Origin: an uncultured Thermoleophilia bacterium
GTDB taxonomy: Bacteria > Actinomycetota > Thermoleophilia > UBA2241
Direction of reading: 5' to 3'
Length of the DNA: 43,174 nucleotides
Assembly: GCA_903927755.1 (NCBI GenBank)
Contig: CAIYOD010000017.1
Location: 1-43,174 of the forward strand
In this document: positions 24,383 to 34,044 of the stretch, piece by piece
How positions within the stretch are numbered: position 1 is the stretch's first letter
How the letters are laid out: every line of letters begins with the position of its first letter
Notes under the pieces: model-generated
Seen by the model: only the letters and a program-made list of their open reading frames with translations
Databases searched by the model: none
Told to the model about the DNA's origin: nothing
Position numbers and translations under genes: made by a program

Positions 24383-25120
24383 ATGGGCGCCGAGCTCCGC
24401 GTCAGCCTCCTTCAGCACACACCCGACCCGGATCGCGCCGTAGCGATCGCGGGTCGGCTCTGTTATGCGCCCGTGTCGGCCGCCGACCTCAAGCAGGAGA
24501 TGAGCGACGACGACGTCGCCAAGCTCGTGCGCATACTGGTCCGCAGCGGGCACCACTCGGCCCTCGAGCACGCCACGTTCAGCTTCGCCGTCGACGGCGT
24601 CAGCCGCGCCTGCACGCACCAGTTGGTGCGGCACCGCGTCGCGAGCTACAACCAGCAATCGCAGCGCTACGTGAACTTCGGCGAGGGCGACAGCTTCATC
24701 GTGCCGCCCAGCGTCGCCGGCAACGCCGAGGCTGAGGCGGTCTTCCTCGAGGCGATGCAGAGCGCGCGCGTGGCCTACGACAAGCTGGTCGAGCTCGGCC
24801 TGGCCGAGGGCCGCACGCGGGAGAGCGTCCAGGAGGACGCGCGCTTCGTGCTGCCCAACGCCGCCGAGACCAAGATCGTCGTCACCATGAACGCGCGCGA
24901 GCTGCGCCACTTCTTCCAGGTGCGCTGCTGCAACCGCGCGCAGTGGGAGATCCGCGACCTCGCCTGGCAGATGCGCGGCATGGTCAAGGACCTCGCCCCC
25001 AACCTCTTCGAGGGCAGCGGTCCCGGCTGTCTGTACGGCACCTGCCCGGAGGGCAAGATGACGTGCGGCAAGCCCTACAGGGCCGAGGACGTCGACGGGC
25101 CGGCCGCCGCGCGTGGCTGA
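24383..25120 (+). CDS. thyX: FAD-dependent thymidylate synthase
   Basis: 245 residues. The ThyX signature RHRVASYNQQSQRY (RHR-x-x-S with the NQQSQRY extension) is clear, with HHSALEHATFSF before it and RELRHFFQVRCC after it. ThyX makes dTMP from dUMP using methylenetetrahydrofolate and FADH2, releasing THF rather than DHF. It is the form used by many deep-branching actinobacteria and thermophiles. The C-terminus has several Cys residues (CLYGTCPEGKMTCGKP) that could bind a metal; whether they do is unknown. It is in the rpmE transcription unit, and no separate SD is evident. Confidence 0.95.
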   Translation: MGAELRVSLLQHTPDPDRAVAIAGRLCYAPVSAADLKQEMSDDDVAKLVRILVRSGHHSALEHATFSFAVDGVSRACTHQLVRHRVASYNQQSQRYVNFGEGDSFIVPPSVAGNAEAEAVFLEAMQSARVAYDKLVELGLAEGRTRESVQEDARFVLPNAAETKIVVTMNARELRHFFQVRCCNRAQWEIRDLAWQMRGMVKDLAPNLFEGSGPGCLYGTCPEGKMTCGKPYRAEDVDGPAAARG

Positions 25121-25142
25121 GGCCAGGCCGCACGGCGGCCGC

Positions 25143-25148
25143 TACGCT
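25143..25148 (+). promoter_or_regulatory. -10 box of a leaderless promoter (DUF1385 gene)
   Basis: TACGCT ends 8 nt before the ATG at 25157, and no SD is present. The spacing fits a leaderless mRNA. Confidence 0.42.
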
Positions 25149-25156
25149 CCCCTGAC

Positions 25157-26110
25157 ATGACCCGACGCCTCGCCCTCATCGCCCTCGTGCTTCCCGCCCT
25201 GGCCGCGCGCCGCGCGCAGGTCGGCGGCCAGGCCGTCATCGAGGGCGTCATGATGCGCGGCGTCGACTGGTGGTCGCTCGCCGTGCGCCGTCCCGACGAG
25301 ACGATCGGCCTCCATCACTGGCCGCTCGTGAGCTGGATGAAACGCTATCCGATCCTCAAGCTGCCGATCCTGCGGGGCGTCGTCGCCTTGGTCGAATCCC
25401 TCGCCATCGGCGTCCGCGCGCTCACCATCTCGGCCAACGAGTCACTGGGCGAGGAGGAGCAGGAGTTGGGCAAGAAGGAGATCGGCGTCACGCTCGTCAT
25501 CGCCTTCGCCTTCGCCGTCGGACTGTTCTTCATCGCGCCGCTGTTCCTCACCGGCCTCATGGAGCGCTGGCTCGGCGAGGGCTTCCTCTTCTGGATGGTC
25601 GAGGGCTTCGTGCGTGTCGGCATCTTCCTCGCCTATCTCGCCATCGTCACCCAGATCAAGGACCTGCGCCGCGTGTTCGAGTACCACGGCGCGGAGCACA
25701 TGAGCATCCACGCGCTGGAGCATGGCGAGGAGCTCACGGTGGCCAACGTCGAGAAGTACAAGACCCTGCATCTGCGCTGCGGGACGTCCTTCCTGCTCAT
25801 CGTGCTGGTCGTCTCGATCTTCGTGTTCGCCGCCGTGGGGCGGCCCGTCTGGTACCTGCTCATCCTGAGCCGCGTCATCCTCATCCCGCTCATCGCCGGC
25901 ATCAGCTACGAGATCATCCGCTTCGCCGGCCGCCACGAGAACAACCGGGTCATCCGCGTGGTCATGGCCCCCGGCCTGGCGCTGCAGTGGATGACGACCA
26001 AGCATCCGGACAGCGCCCAGGTCGAGGTCGCCATCGCCGCCCTCGAGAAGATCATCGAGCTCGAACCGCAGGATCGCCCACCGGTGAAGGGCGTGGAGGT
26101 CATGGCGTAA
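25157..26110 (+). CDS. DUF1385 membrane protein
   Basis: 317 residues. The family hallmark VGGQAVIEGVMMRG is at residues 22-35, followed by the paired motifs EYHGAEHMSIHALEH and LHLRCGTSFLLIVLVVSI. About five transmembrane helices are visible (near 110-135, 150-175, 215-240, 245-265 and around 280). DUF1385 proteins of unknown function are commonly found next to rpmE and prfA in Actinomycetota, Thermotogota and Firmicutes, as here. The conserved His and Glu residues suggest a metal or enzymatic site. The first 20 residues (TRRLALIALVLPALAARRAQ) precede the conserved core; the ATG is probably leaderless. Confidence 0.9.
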   Translation: MTRRLALIALVLPALAARRAQVGGQAVIEGVMMRGVDWWSLAVRRPDETIGLHHWPLVSWMKRYPILKLPILRGVVALVESLAIGVRALTISANESLGEEEQELGKKEIGVTLVIAFAFAVGLFFIAPLFLTGLMERWLGEGFLFWMVEGFVRVGIFLAYLAIVTQIKDLRRVFEYHGAEHMSIHALEHGEELTVANVEKYKTLHLRCGTSFLLIVLVVSIFVFAAVGRPVWYLLILSRVILIPLIAGISYEIIRFAGRHENNRVIRVVMAPGLALQWMTTKHPDSAQVEVAIAALEKIIELEPQDRPPVKGVEVMA

Positions 26111-26113
26111 GCT
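26108..26113 (+). promoter_or_regulatory. -10 box of a leaderless prfA promoter inside the DUF1385 stop codon
   Basis: TAAGCT begins with the TAA stop of the DUF1385 gene and ends 6 nt before the prfA ATG at 26120. No SD is present, consistent with a leaderless prfA mRNA in addition to read-through. Confidence 0.42.
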
Positions 26114-26119
26114 GGGTCC

Positions 26120-27205
26120 ATGGCCGCGATCGACGACCTCATCACCGAGATAGAACGCTCCTACGACGAGCTCACCGCCCAGCTCGCCGACCCCGAAGTG
26201 CTCGGCGACCGCGCCCGCTACACCGACGCCGCGCGAGCACACGCCGAGCTCCAGCCGGTCCACGAGCTCACGCAGCAGTACCGCGAGGCGGAGCAGACGG
26301 TCGCCGACGCCGAAGGCCTCCTCGGCGACGACGCGTCCGACGCCGAGATGCGCGAGTTCGCGCAGGACGAGCTCATTGAGGGTCGCAAGCGCGTCGACGA
26401 GCTCAGCGAGGAGATCCGCGTGCGCATGCTCACGCGCGACCCCAACGACGGCAAGGACGTGATCATCGAGATCCGCGCCGGGACCGGCGGCAACGAGGCC
26501 TGCATCTTCGCCGGCGAGCTCGCGCGGATGTACACGCGCTACGCCCAGGCCAAGGGGTTCGAGGTCGAGATGCTCTCCGCCAACGAGAACGACGACGGCG
26601 GCTACAAGGAAGTCACGCTCGGGGTGAAGGGCCAGGGCGCCTTCTCGATGCTCAAGTACGAGGGCGGCGTACACCGCGTGCAGCGCGTGCCCGTCACCGA
26701 GGCCGCCGGTCGCATCCACACCTCCACGGCCACCGTGGTCGTGCTGCCCGAGGCCGAGGACATCGAGGTCGACATCCACGCGGGCGATCTGCGCGTCGAG
26801 ATCTTCCGCGCCCGCGGCCCCGGCGGGCAGAGCGTCAACACCACCGACTCGGCGGTGCGCATCACGCACGTGCCCACGGGCGTGAACGTCAGCTGTCAGG
26901 ATGAGAAGAGCCAGCTCCAGAACAAGGAGAAGGCGATGCGGATCCTGCGTGCGCGGCTGTTCGAGCTCGAGCAGGCGAAGCAGGACCAGGAGCGTGGCGC
27001 GGCCAGGCGCAGCATGGTCGGCAGCGGCGACCGCTCGCAGAAGATCCGCACCTACAACTTCCAGCAGAACCGCGTCAGCGACCACCGCATCGGGCTCACG
27101 AGCCACCGCCTCACAGAAGTCATGGAGGGCGACCTCGACGAGTTCACCGAGGCCCTGGCCGCCGAGGACCGGCGCAAGCAGCTGGCGGCCGCCGGCGGGG
27201 AGTGA
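26120..27205 (+). CDS. prfA: Peptide chain release factor 1
   Basis: 361 residues, normal for RF1. The N-terminal coiled coil (IDDLITEIERSYDELTAQLAD) is followed by IRAGTGGNEACIFAGEL, HRVQRVPVTEAAGRIHTSTATV and the catalytic GGQ motif (GPGGQSVNTTDSAVRITH, Gln near 236). The segment IRTYNFQQNRVSDHRIGL is RF1-like and it recognises UAA and UAG. It releases the finished peptide from the ribosome. Its stop overlaps the prmC start by 4 nt (GTGA), so it is coupled with the methyltransferase that modifies its own GGQ glutamine. Confidence 0.96.
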   Translation: MAAIDDLITEIERSYDELTAQLADPEVLGDRARYTDAARAHAELQPVHELTQQYREAEQTVADAEGLLGDDASDAEMREFAQDELIEGRKRVDELSEEIRVRMLTRDPNDGKDVIIEIRAGTGGNEACIFAGELARMYTRYAQAKGFEVEMLSANENDDGGYKEVTLGVKGQGAFSMLKYEGGVHRVQRVPVTEAAGRIHTSTATVVVLPEAEDIEVDIHAGDLRVEIFRARGPGGQSVNTTDSAVRITHVPTGVNVSCQDEKSQLQNKEKAMRILRARLFELEQAKQDQERGAARRSMVGSGDRSQKIRTYNFQQNRVSDHRIGLTSHRLTEVMEGDLDEFTEALAAEDRRKQLAAAGGE

Positions 27206-28110
27206 CGGTGGCCGGCGCGACGAGCGTGGGCGACGCGCTCCGGGCGGCCGCGCCGCGGCTGCGCGCCAGCGGGTCGCGCTCACCGCGCCTCGACGCCGAG
27301 CTGCTGCTGGCCAGCGCCCTCGGCGTGCCTCGCGCCGAACTCTTCCGCGAGCCGGCCCGGGCGCTGCAGCCGGATGAGGTCGCCCGGTTCGAGGACCTCC
27401 TCGGCCGGAGGGTCGCCCGGGAACCCGTCGCCTACATCCTCGGCCGTCGCGCGTTCCGCACCATCGATCTCGAGGTGACGCCGGACGTGCTCATCCCCCG
27501 CCCGGAGACGGAGACGCTGGTCGAGGTCGCGCTCGAGGCGCTGGCAGCGATGCCGATCGCCGGGCCTGACCCCGAGGACGAGCCCCTGGCGCTCGACGTC
27601 GGTACCGGCTCGGGGTGCGTCGCTCTGGCGCTCGCCACGGAGGATCCCTTCGTGCGCCTCGTCGCCGCGGACATCGATCCCGGCGCGCTCGCGGTGGCGC
27701 GCCGCAACGGCTCGCGCCTCGATCTCGCGCGCCGCGTGGAGTTCGTGCTCTCCGACCTGTTCGCCGACGTCGGTGAGCGGCCGTTCGACCTCATCGTCTC
27801 CAATCCGCCGTACATCCCCGCCGACGAGTACGTCGCGCTCGAGCCCAACGTGCGCGACTACGAGCCGCGGCTCGCGCTCTACGGCGGCATCGACGGTCTC
27901 GACTTCTACCGCCGCCTGATCCCCGGCGCCGCGCTCCTGCTGCGCCCCGGCGGGACGCTGGCGCTGGAGGTCGGCGCCGGGCAGGCGGACGACGTGGCGG
28001 GCGTCATCGACGCCGCCGGCGCCTACGAGTCGCCGGAGCGGCGCAGCGACCTCTCCGGCGTGCCCCGGGTGGTCTTCGCGCGCCGCCGCGGCCCCAGGGC
28101 AGGGGACTGA
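27202..28110 (+). CDS. prmC: Release factor glutamine methyltransferase
   Basis: 302 residues. An N-terminal helical domain (LRASGSRSPRLDAELLLASAL) is followed by the SAM-dependent methyltransferase fold: LDVGTGSGCVALALA binds SAM and SNPPYIPADEY (near 202) is the glutamine-methylating NPPY motif. It methylates the GGQ glutamine of RF1 and RF2. The GTG start overlaps the prfA stop, and recO starts at its own stop (TGATG), so prfA-prmC-recO is a tight unit. Confidence 0.95.
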   Translation: MTVAGATSVGDALRAAAPRLRASGSRSPRLDAELLLASALGVPRAELFREPARALQPDEVARFEDLLGRRVAREPVAYILGRRAFRTIDLEVTPDVLIPRPETETLVEVALEALAAMPIAGPDPEDEPLALDVGTGSGCVALALATEDPFVRLVAADIDPGALAVARRNGSRLDLARRVEFVLSDLFADVGERPFDLIVSNPPYIPADEYVALEPNVRDYEPRLALYGGIDGLDFYRRLIPGAALLLRPGGTLALEVGAGQADDVAGVIDAAGAYESPERRSDLSGVPRVVFARRRGPRAGD

Positions 28111-28847
28111 TGGGTCGCGCCGAGAAGGCGCGCGCGGTCGTCCTCAGCTCGCGCCCACTGGGCGAGGCCGACCGCATCGTCCGGCTCTTCACCCGCGAGC
28201 TCGGCCGCGTGGACGCGGTCGTCAAGGGCGTGCGCAAGACGACCTCGCGCTGGGGCGGGCGCCTCGAACCGTTCAACGTCTGCGATCTCGTGCTGCATCC
28301 GGGCAGGTCGCTCTACACGGTGACGCAGGCGCAGCTCGTCGACGTCTTCCTGCGCCTGCGCGCCGACCGCGAAGGGCTGACGGCGGCGGCGATCGTCTGC
28401 GAGGCCGCCGCCGGGCTGACCCCGGACCACGAGCCGGAGGAGCGCGTGTTCGCGCTGCTGCGAAACACCCTGCGTGAGCTGGACAACGGCATCTCCGGCC
28501 GCGCCGTCCAGTCGCCGCTCGTGCTGGGCGCGCTGCTCAAGCTCCTGTACGAGGCCGGCTACCTGCCGGTGCTCGACCACTGTGCGGCCTGCGGGTCGGG
28601 CGGCCGCGCGCTGGGCTTCTCGGCTGCGCGCGGCGGGCTGGTCTGCGGCGACTGCGTGGGGGAGGCGGTGCCGATCACGCCGGAGGCCATCGAGGCACTG
28701 GCGGACGCGCTGTCGCGCCCGCTGGCCGAGCTTCGTGGGGAGCCCGCCTCCGACGCGATCGGTGAGGCGCTGCGCGACGTGCATCAGCTCTATGCCTACC
28801 ACACCGGCTCGCGGCTGCGCGCGCTGCGCATTGCCGGCGGCGGCTGA
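28110..28847 (+). CDS. recO: DNA repair protein RecO
   Basis: 245 residues. The N-terminal OB fold (AVVLSSRPLGEADRIVRLFT, DAVVKGVRKTTSRWGGRLEPF) precedes a helical domain and a zinc finger with CAACGSGGRALGF and GGLVCGDCV (four Cys). RecO helps RecF and RecR load RecA on SSB-coated DNA and anneals single strands. Its ATG overlaps the prmC stop. glyQ, its usual downstream neighbour in Firmicutes-like gene orders, is 4.2 kb away because of the inverted large gene at 29284-32877. Confidence 0.93.
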   Translation: MGRAEKARAVVLSSRPLGEADRIVRLFTRELGRVDAVVKGVRKTTSRWGGRLEPFNVCDLVLHPGRSLYTVTQAQLVDVFLRLRADREGLTAAAIVCEAAAGLTPDHEPEERVFALLRNTLRELDNGISGRAVQSPLVLGALLKLLYEAGYLPVLDHCAACGSGGRALGFSAARGGLVCGDCVGEAVPITPEAIEALADALSRPLAELRGEPASDAIGEALRDVHQLYAYHTGSRLRALRIAGGG

Positions 28848-29283
28848 GAGACCGCACGGGTCTTCGGCGGCGGGGCGGGGAGCAAGGTGCGGGGCCCGAG
28901 GGGGTCAGGCGGCCCCGCGCGAACGCCGGGCGGGGAAGGGCGGGAGGCGACCTCCTCATGGAGGCGCCGGCCGCGATCGAGCGAGCGCGGCCGGCGCATC
29001 CCTGTCGGGCCGGCGCTCGCGTCGCTGTCACACCACCCGTAGGCGTTCGCGTCGCAGTCGCGCGGCCCTGACCGGCCCCTGCGTTCGCAGCCAGACCGGC
29101 TACTACGGAATGTACCCGCCGCGAGCCCCCGTGTGTATGGAACATCCGTCCGCGTGCTCCGGGACGAGGCCGCCTCTCGCGCACGGGGCCGCTCGGGAGA
29201 GAAGAGGGCGCCGGCGGGTGAGTACCTGCCGGCGCCCTCCGATCCTTCTCGTGCGGGGCGTCGCGGAGCACGCCCGCGGCCGC
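28848..29283. other. 436-bp convergent gap with several hairpins
   Basis: No gene was found. It contains three GC-rich stems: 28889-28896 paired with 28911-28918 (8 bp), 28964-28975 paired with 28986-28997 (12 bp, perfect), and the terminator at 29201-29239. The first two are possible recO terminators. Otherwise I see nothing recognisable. Confidence 0.5.
29201..29239 (-). terminator. Rho-independent terminator of the large secreted protein gene
   Basis: A stem of 12 perfect pairs (29204-29215 with 29228-29239), extended by three more including one G-U, has a 6-nt loop. On the minus strand it is followed by a pyrimidine-rich TTCTCTCCC tail. It lies 45 nt after the stop codon of the 29284-32877 gene. 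This is the best intrinsic terminator in the window. Confidence 0.7.
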
Positions 29284-32200
29284 CTACCGGACCAGCCGCA
29301 CGTCCGTGAGCGTGCGCACCGCCGGGATCATGCTGCCCTCACCGGCCCGGGTGCGGTTCACCACTCGCAGTGTGATGTTGCGGCCGAGGAACTCATTGAG
29401 ATGCGGCTTGAGGAAGCGACCGGACAGCTCGAGCGACATCCGGTCGCCGATCCTGCACTCGACGACGTACTGCTGCAGCGCGCGTCCTCTCCAGACGTAC
29501 TGCCCGCTCCGGAGCCGGAACGGCCCGACGTAGAACTGCTCGCCGTTCAAGTCGATCAGCATGCGGCGCTGGTTGAACAGCCGGGGGTCGTATCCGATCC
29601 TGCTGATCGTGAAGCGCGTCTGCGACGCCTTCCTCGGCGTCTCGACCACGACTCGGGCGCCACGCAGGTCGATGCGGGTCTTCGTCTGACGACCCACGTG
29701 GAGCGTGGCGTGCGCCATGCGCGCCTTTGCGGTCACCGGCACGGTCTCCTCGCCGAGCGTCTCGCTCCTGTGGGTCAGGGAGAGAGGGACGTTGCCGCCC
29801 GCGACCTGGAACAGGAAGTCGGAGGCGTTGCGCATGCCCGTGACCCGCAGGTCCCAAGTGCCGCCTGTCGCGTCGATGCGCACGTCCATCATGGAGTCGG
29901 CTCCCCAGGGCCGGCTGACGTTGACGGACTCGTTGCCATCCTGAGTCCACGCGTCGGCTGGCAGGGAGAACTCGGCATCGCTGAACGTGAGGCCCAGGTC
30001 GAGGCTCGCCGGGTCGATGCCGACCGTGAACAGCGCCGGCAGGTCGGCGTCCGTCATGCGGATGTCGCACCTCTGGCCGGAGCGGCGGACGACCTCGAGG
30101 CCGGCCGGCAGCACGCGCTTGAACACGGCGGTGACGCCGGCGCCGCCGCCGTCGCTCACGCTCACGCTCGTCTGGGCGGCGTCCGCATCCGCGATCGACA
30201 CCTGGTCGCCGCTCGTCTCCCAGCGCACGAACCTGTAGCCGTCCGCCTCGTCGGCCGTGATGGCAGCCGAGCCGCCGACCGGGACCGCGGCGCTGAACGG
30301 CAGCTCGACCGTCGAGCCCGTGATGCCGGCATCTCCACCATCAGCGGGGTCGACCTGCACGGCGACGTCGCAGTCGTCCACGGCGCCGGCCACGGCGCCG
30401 GTCCTGGAGTACGGGGTCCAGGACGTGACGCGGTAGTCGATGCACCAGGGCCGCTGGTCGTTCTGCCCGGAGCGGAAGGCCTCGGGCACCCAGTACACGT
30501 CTGACTGGTTGGCCTGCAGCCAGAGGGCGTCGATCTCGAGGCGCTTGGCGAGCGTGCCGGTGGCGCCCTCCTTCGGCTGGTCGAGGCCCAGTGACACCTC
30601 GGTGTTGTCGGCGTGGCTGGTGCTGCTCTCGCTGGCGATGCCGCCGTGGATCTCCGCCTTCACGCTCCCGCCGGGCGCCTTGATCTTGCCGCCGAGCGAA
30701 GCGTGGCCCTCGATCGTGCTGCCGGTCTCCGCGCTCTTGGTGATGGAGTCCGTCTGCCAGCCGCCGCGGACGTCTCCGGCCAGGCTGACCCGGCTGATCT
30801 TCTCCCACTTCTTCTCGGCGCCGTCGAGGGGATCGCGGCTCCACAGCGGGTTGCTGAAGTCGGCGCTGCGGGCGTGTTTGCGCATGCCCTTGCTCACGGC
30901 GTCCGCGTCGGGGTTCACCATGTTGAACGGGTACGAGACGAGCGAGAGGTCCCCCGTCTTGTCGATGCAGCGGGCGGCGTAGACCCGCGACCCGGGGATG
31001 TCATGACCGAACATGTCCCGGCGCGAGTACAACTGCGCCTCGTAGTGCGGGCGCGAGCAGATGAAGTAGCCGTAGTCGGCGTTGTCCGAGTCCTCGTGTC
31101 GGAACTTGAACCCCACCTCGCTCGTCGTCGCCTTCATCTCGCTGTTCTCGTAGTCGAGGCCGAAGCTCACCGATGAGCTGAAGCCGAACCCGAAGGCTTC
31201 CATGCCCACGCTGGATGTGACGCTGCCCCCGATCTTCTTGGTGAGCTTGGTCTGCTGGCTGTTGCTCTTCTTGAAGGCGGTCTCGGAGCCCTTGAGGGCT
31301 CCGCCGCGGAAGTCGGAGTAGTTCCAGCCCTGCAGCGAGAACGGCGGGGGGCCGTAGACGACGCCTTCGAGGACCCACTCGCGGGGGTCGATGAGTTGCT
31401 CCAGCTCGACCGGGTAGCGGATCGTCCTGCCCTCGAACTGCTCCTCGGGGATGGGGATGAGCGTGTCGGACTTGAAGCAGCTCACCCACCCGCCGTAGTT
31501 GTCGCCGGACGCGCGCGCCTGGGTGCTGACGACGTACATGTACTGGTCGTTGCCCACGTAGTCGCCGTTCTTGAACTTGGCGTTGGGATCGGCGGCGGTC
31601 CAGGCCATCATGTCGACCGAGTCCACGTCGGGCTCGCGCTTCGCCGTGTCGTACATGATGTCCGCGCCCTGCGTCAGGGTGTGCCGGTCGAGGCTGTACT
31701 CGTAGCGCGCGACGAACTGGGCGCAGAAGCGGCCGTCCACGGCGCCGGCGTTCTGGGTGAAGACCTGGAGAAGGTCGCCGCCGGCGCTCCACGTCGCCGG
31801 CACGCCGCCCTGCACCAGGCGCACACCGCGTGTGCCGTAGAGCACGCCGTCGTCGACCTGGGCGCGGTACCAGTTGTCCTCGACCGCGATGCTGAAGTTC
31901 CGGCGGTGGGGGATGTCCTCTTCCCAGCTGATGCCGTTCCAGCGGAAGAAGCCGAGCTGCATCGTCGTCGTCTTCCACTTGCCGTACGCCTTGAAGCGGG
32001 TGAACGATGGGTCCGGCGTGCCGCAGACGGAGGCTACGGCCAGCCACTCCTTCCCCTCGTGCCAGATCGAGGCGACATCGAACGAGCGGATCTGATCGCT
32101 GCCATCGGCGACGGCGAGCACCTGCTGCTTGGCGTTGCTCACGTCGGGGCCGCTGGAGCGCGCGAGGTCGAGGTTGATCACCGCGTAGACGGAGTACGTC

Positions 32201-32877
32201 TTGCCGAGGAACGGGTTCAGCCAGGCGATGTAGAAGCGGCCGGCATGGGTGCCGACCTCGCCGAGGAACCGGCCCTGGTTGTCCGCCTCGAAGCGGAAGT
32301 GGTCCTGCCACCGCTCATAGGGCCAGGCGAACTGATGCTCCACGCGGTATTGCTCGCTGGCCTGGCGCCAGAAGATGGTGTTGCCGCCGGAGCTCTTGAC
32401 GTAGAAGACCCACGCGTCGGGCGAGGGGGAGCCCACATCCGCGACTCCGAGGACGTGGCTGAAGTCCTCCCTGCCCAGCACCTTGAGGATGGTGCCGTTG
32501 CGCTGCGGCGGCTTGCCGTTCTCCGGAGGGAGAGGGAGTCGGTACGGGACCGCGTAGATCCCGTCGCCCTGCATGCGGTAGATGTACGGCTTGCCGTAGT
32601 GGGCCATGCCCACGTTGTAGGTGAAGTCGTAGGACTCGTCGGTCCAGGGGATGCGGCCGCGCAGGTCCCAGTAGGTCGCGCGGGCGTCCCAGTTGCGCTC
32701 GCCGCCGCGCGCCCCCACTTGGGGCGAGGCCGGCCCCGCCTCCCCGGCGAGCGCCGGCGCAGCCAGGAGCGCGAGCGTCACGAACAGGAGCGCCGCCGCG
32801 AGGAGCGCGGACAGCGCGCGTCCCGGCGGTGCCGCCGCGTTCACGCGTTGGTCCATGGGCGTCCGCAAGTGAGTCAT
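29284..32877 (-). CDS. Large secreted protein with putative aerolysin/ETX-MTX2-like strands and a Divergent-InlB-type repeat
   Basis: 1197 residues; GGAGGG lies 7 nt before the ATG at 32877. Residues 1-45 are a signal peptide ([23 protein letters not shown]). About 55-500 is beta-rich with many Trp/Tyr and could be a propeller or lectin-like region. Residues about 529-590 ([32 protein letters not shown]) and 690-765 alternate Ser/Thr with hydrophobic residues, the pattern of amphipathic pore-forming beta-hairpins. Residues about 837-922 resemble a Divergent-InlB repeat ([12 protein letters not shown] then AVFKRV). The C-terminal 270 residues match nothing I know. The gene is monocistronic, inverted in a housekeeping region, with its own terminator. 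Function is unknown; the toxin-like fold is a tentative pattern match. The frame is open to 33885, but only 32877 gives a signal peptide and an SD. Confidence 0.7.
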   Translation of the reverse strand: MTHLRTPMDQRVNAAAPPGRALSALLAAALLFVTLALLAAPALAGEAGPASPQVGARGGERNWDARATYWDLRGRIPWTDESYDFTYNVGMAHYGKPYIYRMQGDGIYAVPYRLPLPPENGKPPQRNGTILKVLGREDFSHVLGVADVGSPSPDAWVFYVKSSGGNTIFWRQASEQYRVEHQFAWPYERWQDHFRFEADNQGRFLGEVGTHAGRFYIAWLNPFLGKTYSVYAVINLDLARSSGPDVSNAKQQVLAVADGSDQIRSFDVASIWHEGKEWLAVASVCGTPDPSFTRFKAYGKWKTTTMQLGFFRWNGISWEEDIPHRRNFSIAVEDNWYRAQVDDGVLYGTRGVRLVQGGVPATWSAGGDLLQVFTQNAGAVDGRFCAQFVARYEYSLDRHTLTQGADIMYDTAKREPDVDSVDMMAWTAADPNAKFKNGDYVGNDQYMYVVSTQARASGDNYGGWVSCFKSDTLIPIPEEQFEGRTIRYPVELEQLIDPREWVLEGVVYGPPPFSLQGWNYSDFRGGALKGSETAFKKSNSQQTKLTKKIGGSVTSSVGMEAFGFGFSSSVSFGLDYENSEMKATTSEVGFKFRHEDSDNADYGYFICSRPHYEAQLYSRRDMFGHDIPGSRVYAARCIDKTGDLSLVSYPFNMVNPDADAVSKGMRKHARSADFSNPLWSRDPLDGAEKKWEKISRVSLAGDVRGGWQTDSITKSAETGSTIEGHASLGGKIKAPGGSVKAEIHGGIASESSTSHADNTEVSLGLDQPKEGATGTLAKRLEIDALWLQANQSDVYWVPEAFRSGQNDQRPWCIDYRVTSWTPYSRTGAVAGAVDDCDVAVQVDPADGGDAGITGSTVELPFSAAVPVGGSAAITADEADGYRFVRWETSGDQVSIADADAAQTSVSVSDGGGAGVTAVFKRVLPAGLEVVRRSGQRCDIRMTDADLPALFTVGIDPASLDLGLTFSDAEFSLPADAWTQDGNESVNVSRPWGADSMMDVRIDATGGTWDLRVTGMRNASDFLFQVAGGNVPLSLTHRSETLGEETVPVTAKARMAHATLHVGRQTKTRIDLRGARVVVETPRKASQTRFTISRIGYDPRLFNQRRMLIDLNGEQFYVGPFRLRSGQYVWRGRALQQYVVECRIGDRMSLELSGRFLKPHLNEFLGRNITLRVVNRTRAGEGSMIPAVRTLTDVRLVR

Positions 32878-33048
32878 GCCGCGTCCCTCCGTGATCGGCC
32901 CCTGCGCAGCGCCGGGCAGCGCCACGCCCCGGCCTCGCGCACACCCACGCGGTCCGGGTATGTACGAAGAGAACGGTATCCAGAAGGGCCGCACGTGAAC
33001 CCTGTCCATCCGTCGGCTGCCGTGCCGCCCTCGCGCGTGATAGCTCTG

Positions 33049-33078
33049 TTGTTCGACTCTGTTCGCTGCTGTTACAAT
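33049..33078 (+). promoter_or_regulatory. glyQ promoter
   Basis: TTGTTC (33049-33054) and TACAAT (33073-33078) are 18 nt apart. TACAAT is the best -10 box in the window. The leader is about 20 nt with AAAGGA before the GTG at 33103. No T-box or glycine riboswitch is visible. Confidence 0.7.
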
Positions 33079-33102
33079 CGCGCTTCCGACCTGAAAGGAC
33101 AC

Positions 33103-34044
33103 GTGACCGACCACGCCCAGACCGCAGACGCCGCGACCCCCACGTTCCAGCAGATCATCGGCCGCCTGCAGGCCTTCTGGGAGGGTCAAGGATGCGTCGT
33201 CGTCCAGCCGTATCACACCGAGGTCGGCGCCGGTACGTTCAACCCTGCGACGTTCCTGCGCTGCCTCGACGCCCGTCCCTGGCGCGCCGCCTACGTCGAG
33301 CCGTCGATGCGCCCCGCCGACGGGCGCTACGGCGAGAATCCCTACCGCCTGGGCCACTACTACCAGTATCAGGTGGTCATCAAGCCGTCGCCGGCCGACA
33401 TCCAGGACGTGTACCTGCGCTCGCTCGAGGCCCTCGGCATCGTCCTCGCCGATCACGACGTGCGCTTCGTCGAGGACAACTGGGAAGGCCCCACGCTGGG
33501 CGCCTGGGGCCAGGGCTGGGAGGTCTGGGTCGACGGCATGGAAGCCACCCAGTTCACCTACTTCCAGCAACTGGGCGGCTTCGACCTCGATCCCATCACC
33601 ATCGAGATCACCTACGGGCTTGAGCGCCTCGCCATGTATCTCCAAGGAGTGGACAGCGTCTACGACCTCGTGTGGTCGCGCTGGGAGGAGGACGGCGCCG
33701 AGCACGTCGTCACCTACGGCGACGTCTACAAGGAGAACGAGCGCGAGTTCAGCACCTACAACTTCGAGGTCGCGGACACCGAGATGCTGTACCGCCACTT
33801 CCGCGAACACGAGGCCGAGGCGCTGCGCACCATCGAGGCGCGCCTGCCCATCCCCGCCTACGACCACGTGCTCAAGTGCAGCCACGCGTTCAACATGTTA
33901 GACGCGCGCGGCGTCATCAGCGTCACCGACCGCACCGCGCACATCGCCCGCGTGCGCGACCTCGCGCGCAAGGTCGCCGGCCTCTACCTGGAGGTCGTCG
34001 GCGACGGGCGCGAGGCGCTTTCTGAGGGTGAGGCGGACGCATGA
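33103..34044 (+). CDS. glyQ: Glycyl-tRNA synthetase alpha subunit
   Basis: 313 residues, slightly longer than the usual 290-300. It contains [59 protein letters not shown] and [18 protein letters not shown], hallmarks of the class II alpha subunit of the heterotetrameric enzyme. It forms glycyl-adenylate and works with GlyS to charge tRNA-Gly. GlyQS rather than the dimeric GlyS form is uncommon in classical Actinobacteria and supports a deep-branching lineage. The GTG at 33103 is supported by the SD; glyS overlaps its stop (ATGA). Confidence 0.96.
   Translation: MTDHAQTADAATPTFQQIIGRLQAFWEGQGCVVVQPYHTEVGAGTFNPATFLRCLDARPWRAAYVEPSMRPADGRYGENPYRLGHYYQYQVVIKPSPADIQDVYLRSLEALGIVLADHDVRFVEDNWEGPTLGAWGQGWEVWVDGMEATQFTYFQQLGGFDLDPITIEITYGLERLAMYLQGVDSVYDLVWSRWEEDGAEHVVTYGDVYKENEREFSTYNFEVADTEMLYRHFREHEAEALRTIEARLPIPAYDHVLKCSHAFNMLDARGVISVTDRTAHIARVRDLARKVAGLYLEVVGDGREALSEGEADA

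Noticed and set aside
31396-33102. Plus-strand frame running into glyQ from 31396
   Set aside because: It is antisense to the large secreted protein gene and has no SD. GlyQ similarity begins only at the GTG at 33103, which has an SD and a good promoter upstream.
33000-33102. T-box or glycine riboswitch upstream of glyQ
   Set aside because: The leader predicted from the TACAAT promoter is only about 20 nt, too short for either element.
32878-33885. Upstream extension of the large secreted protein to 33885
   Set aside because: It would run antisense through glyQ and place the signal peptide in the middle of the protein.
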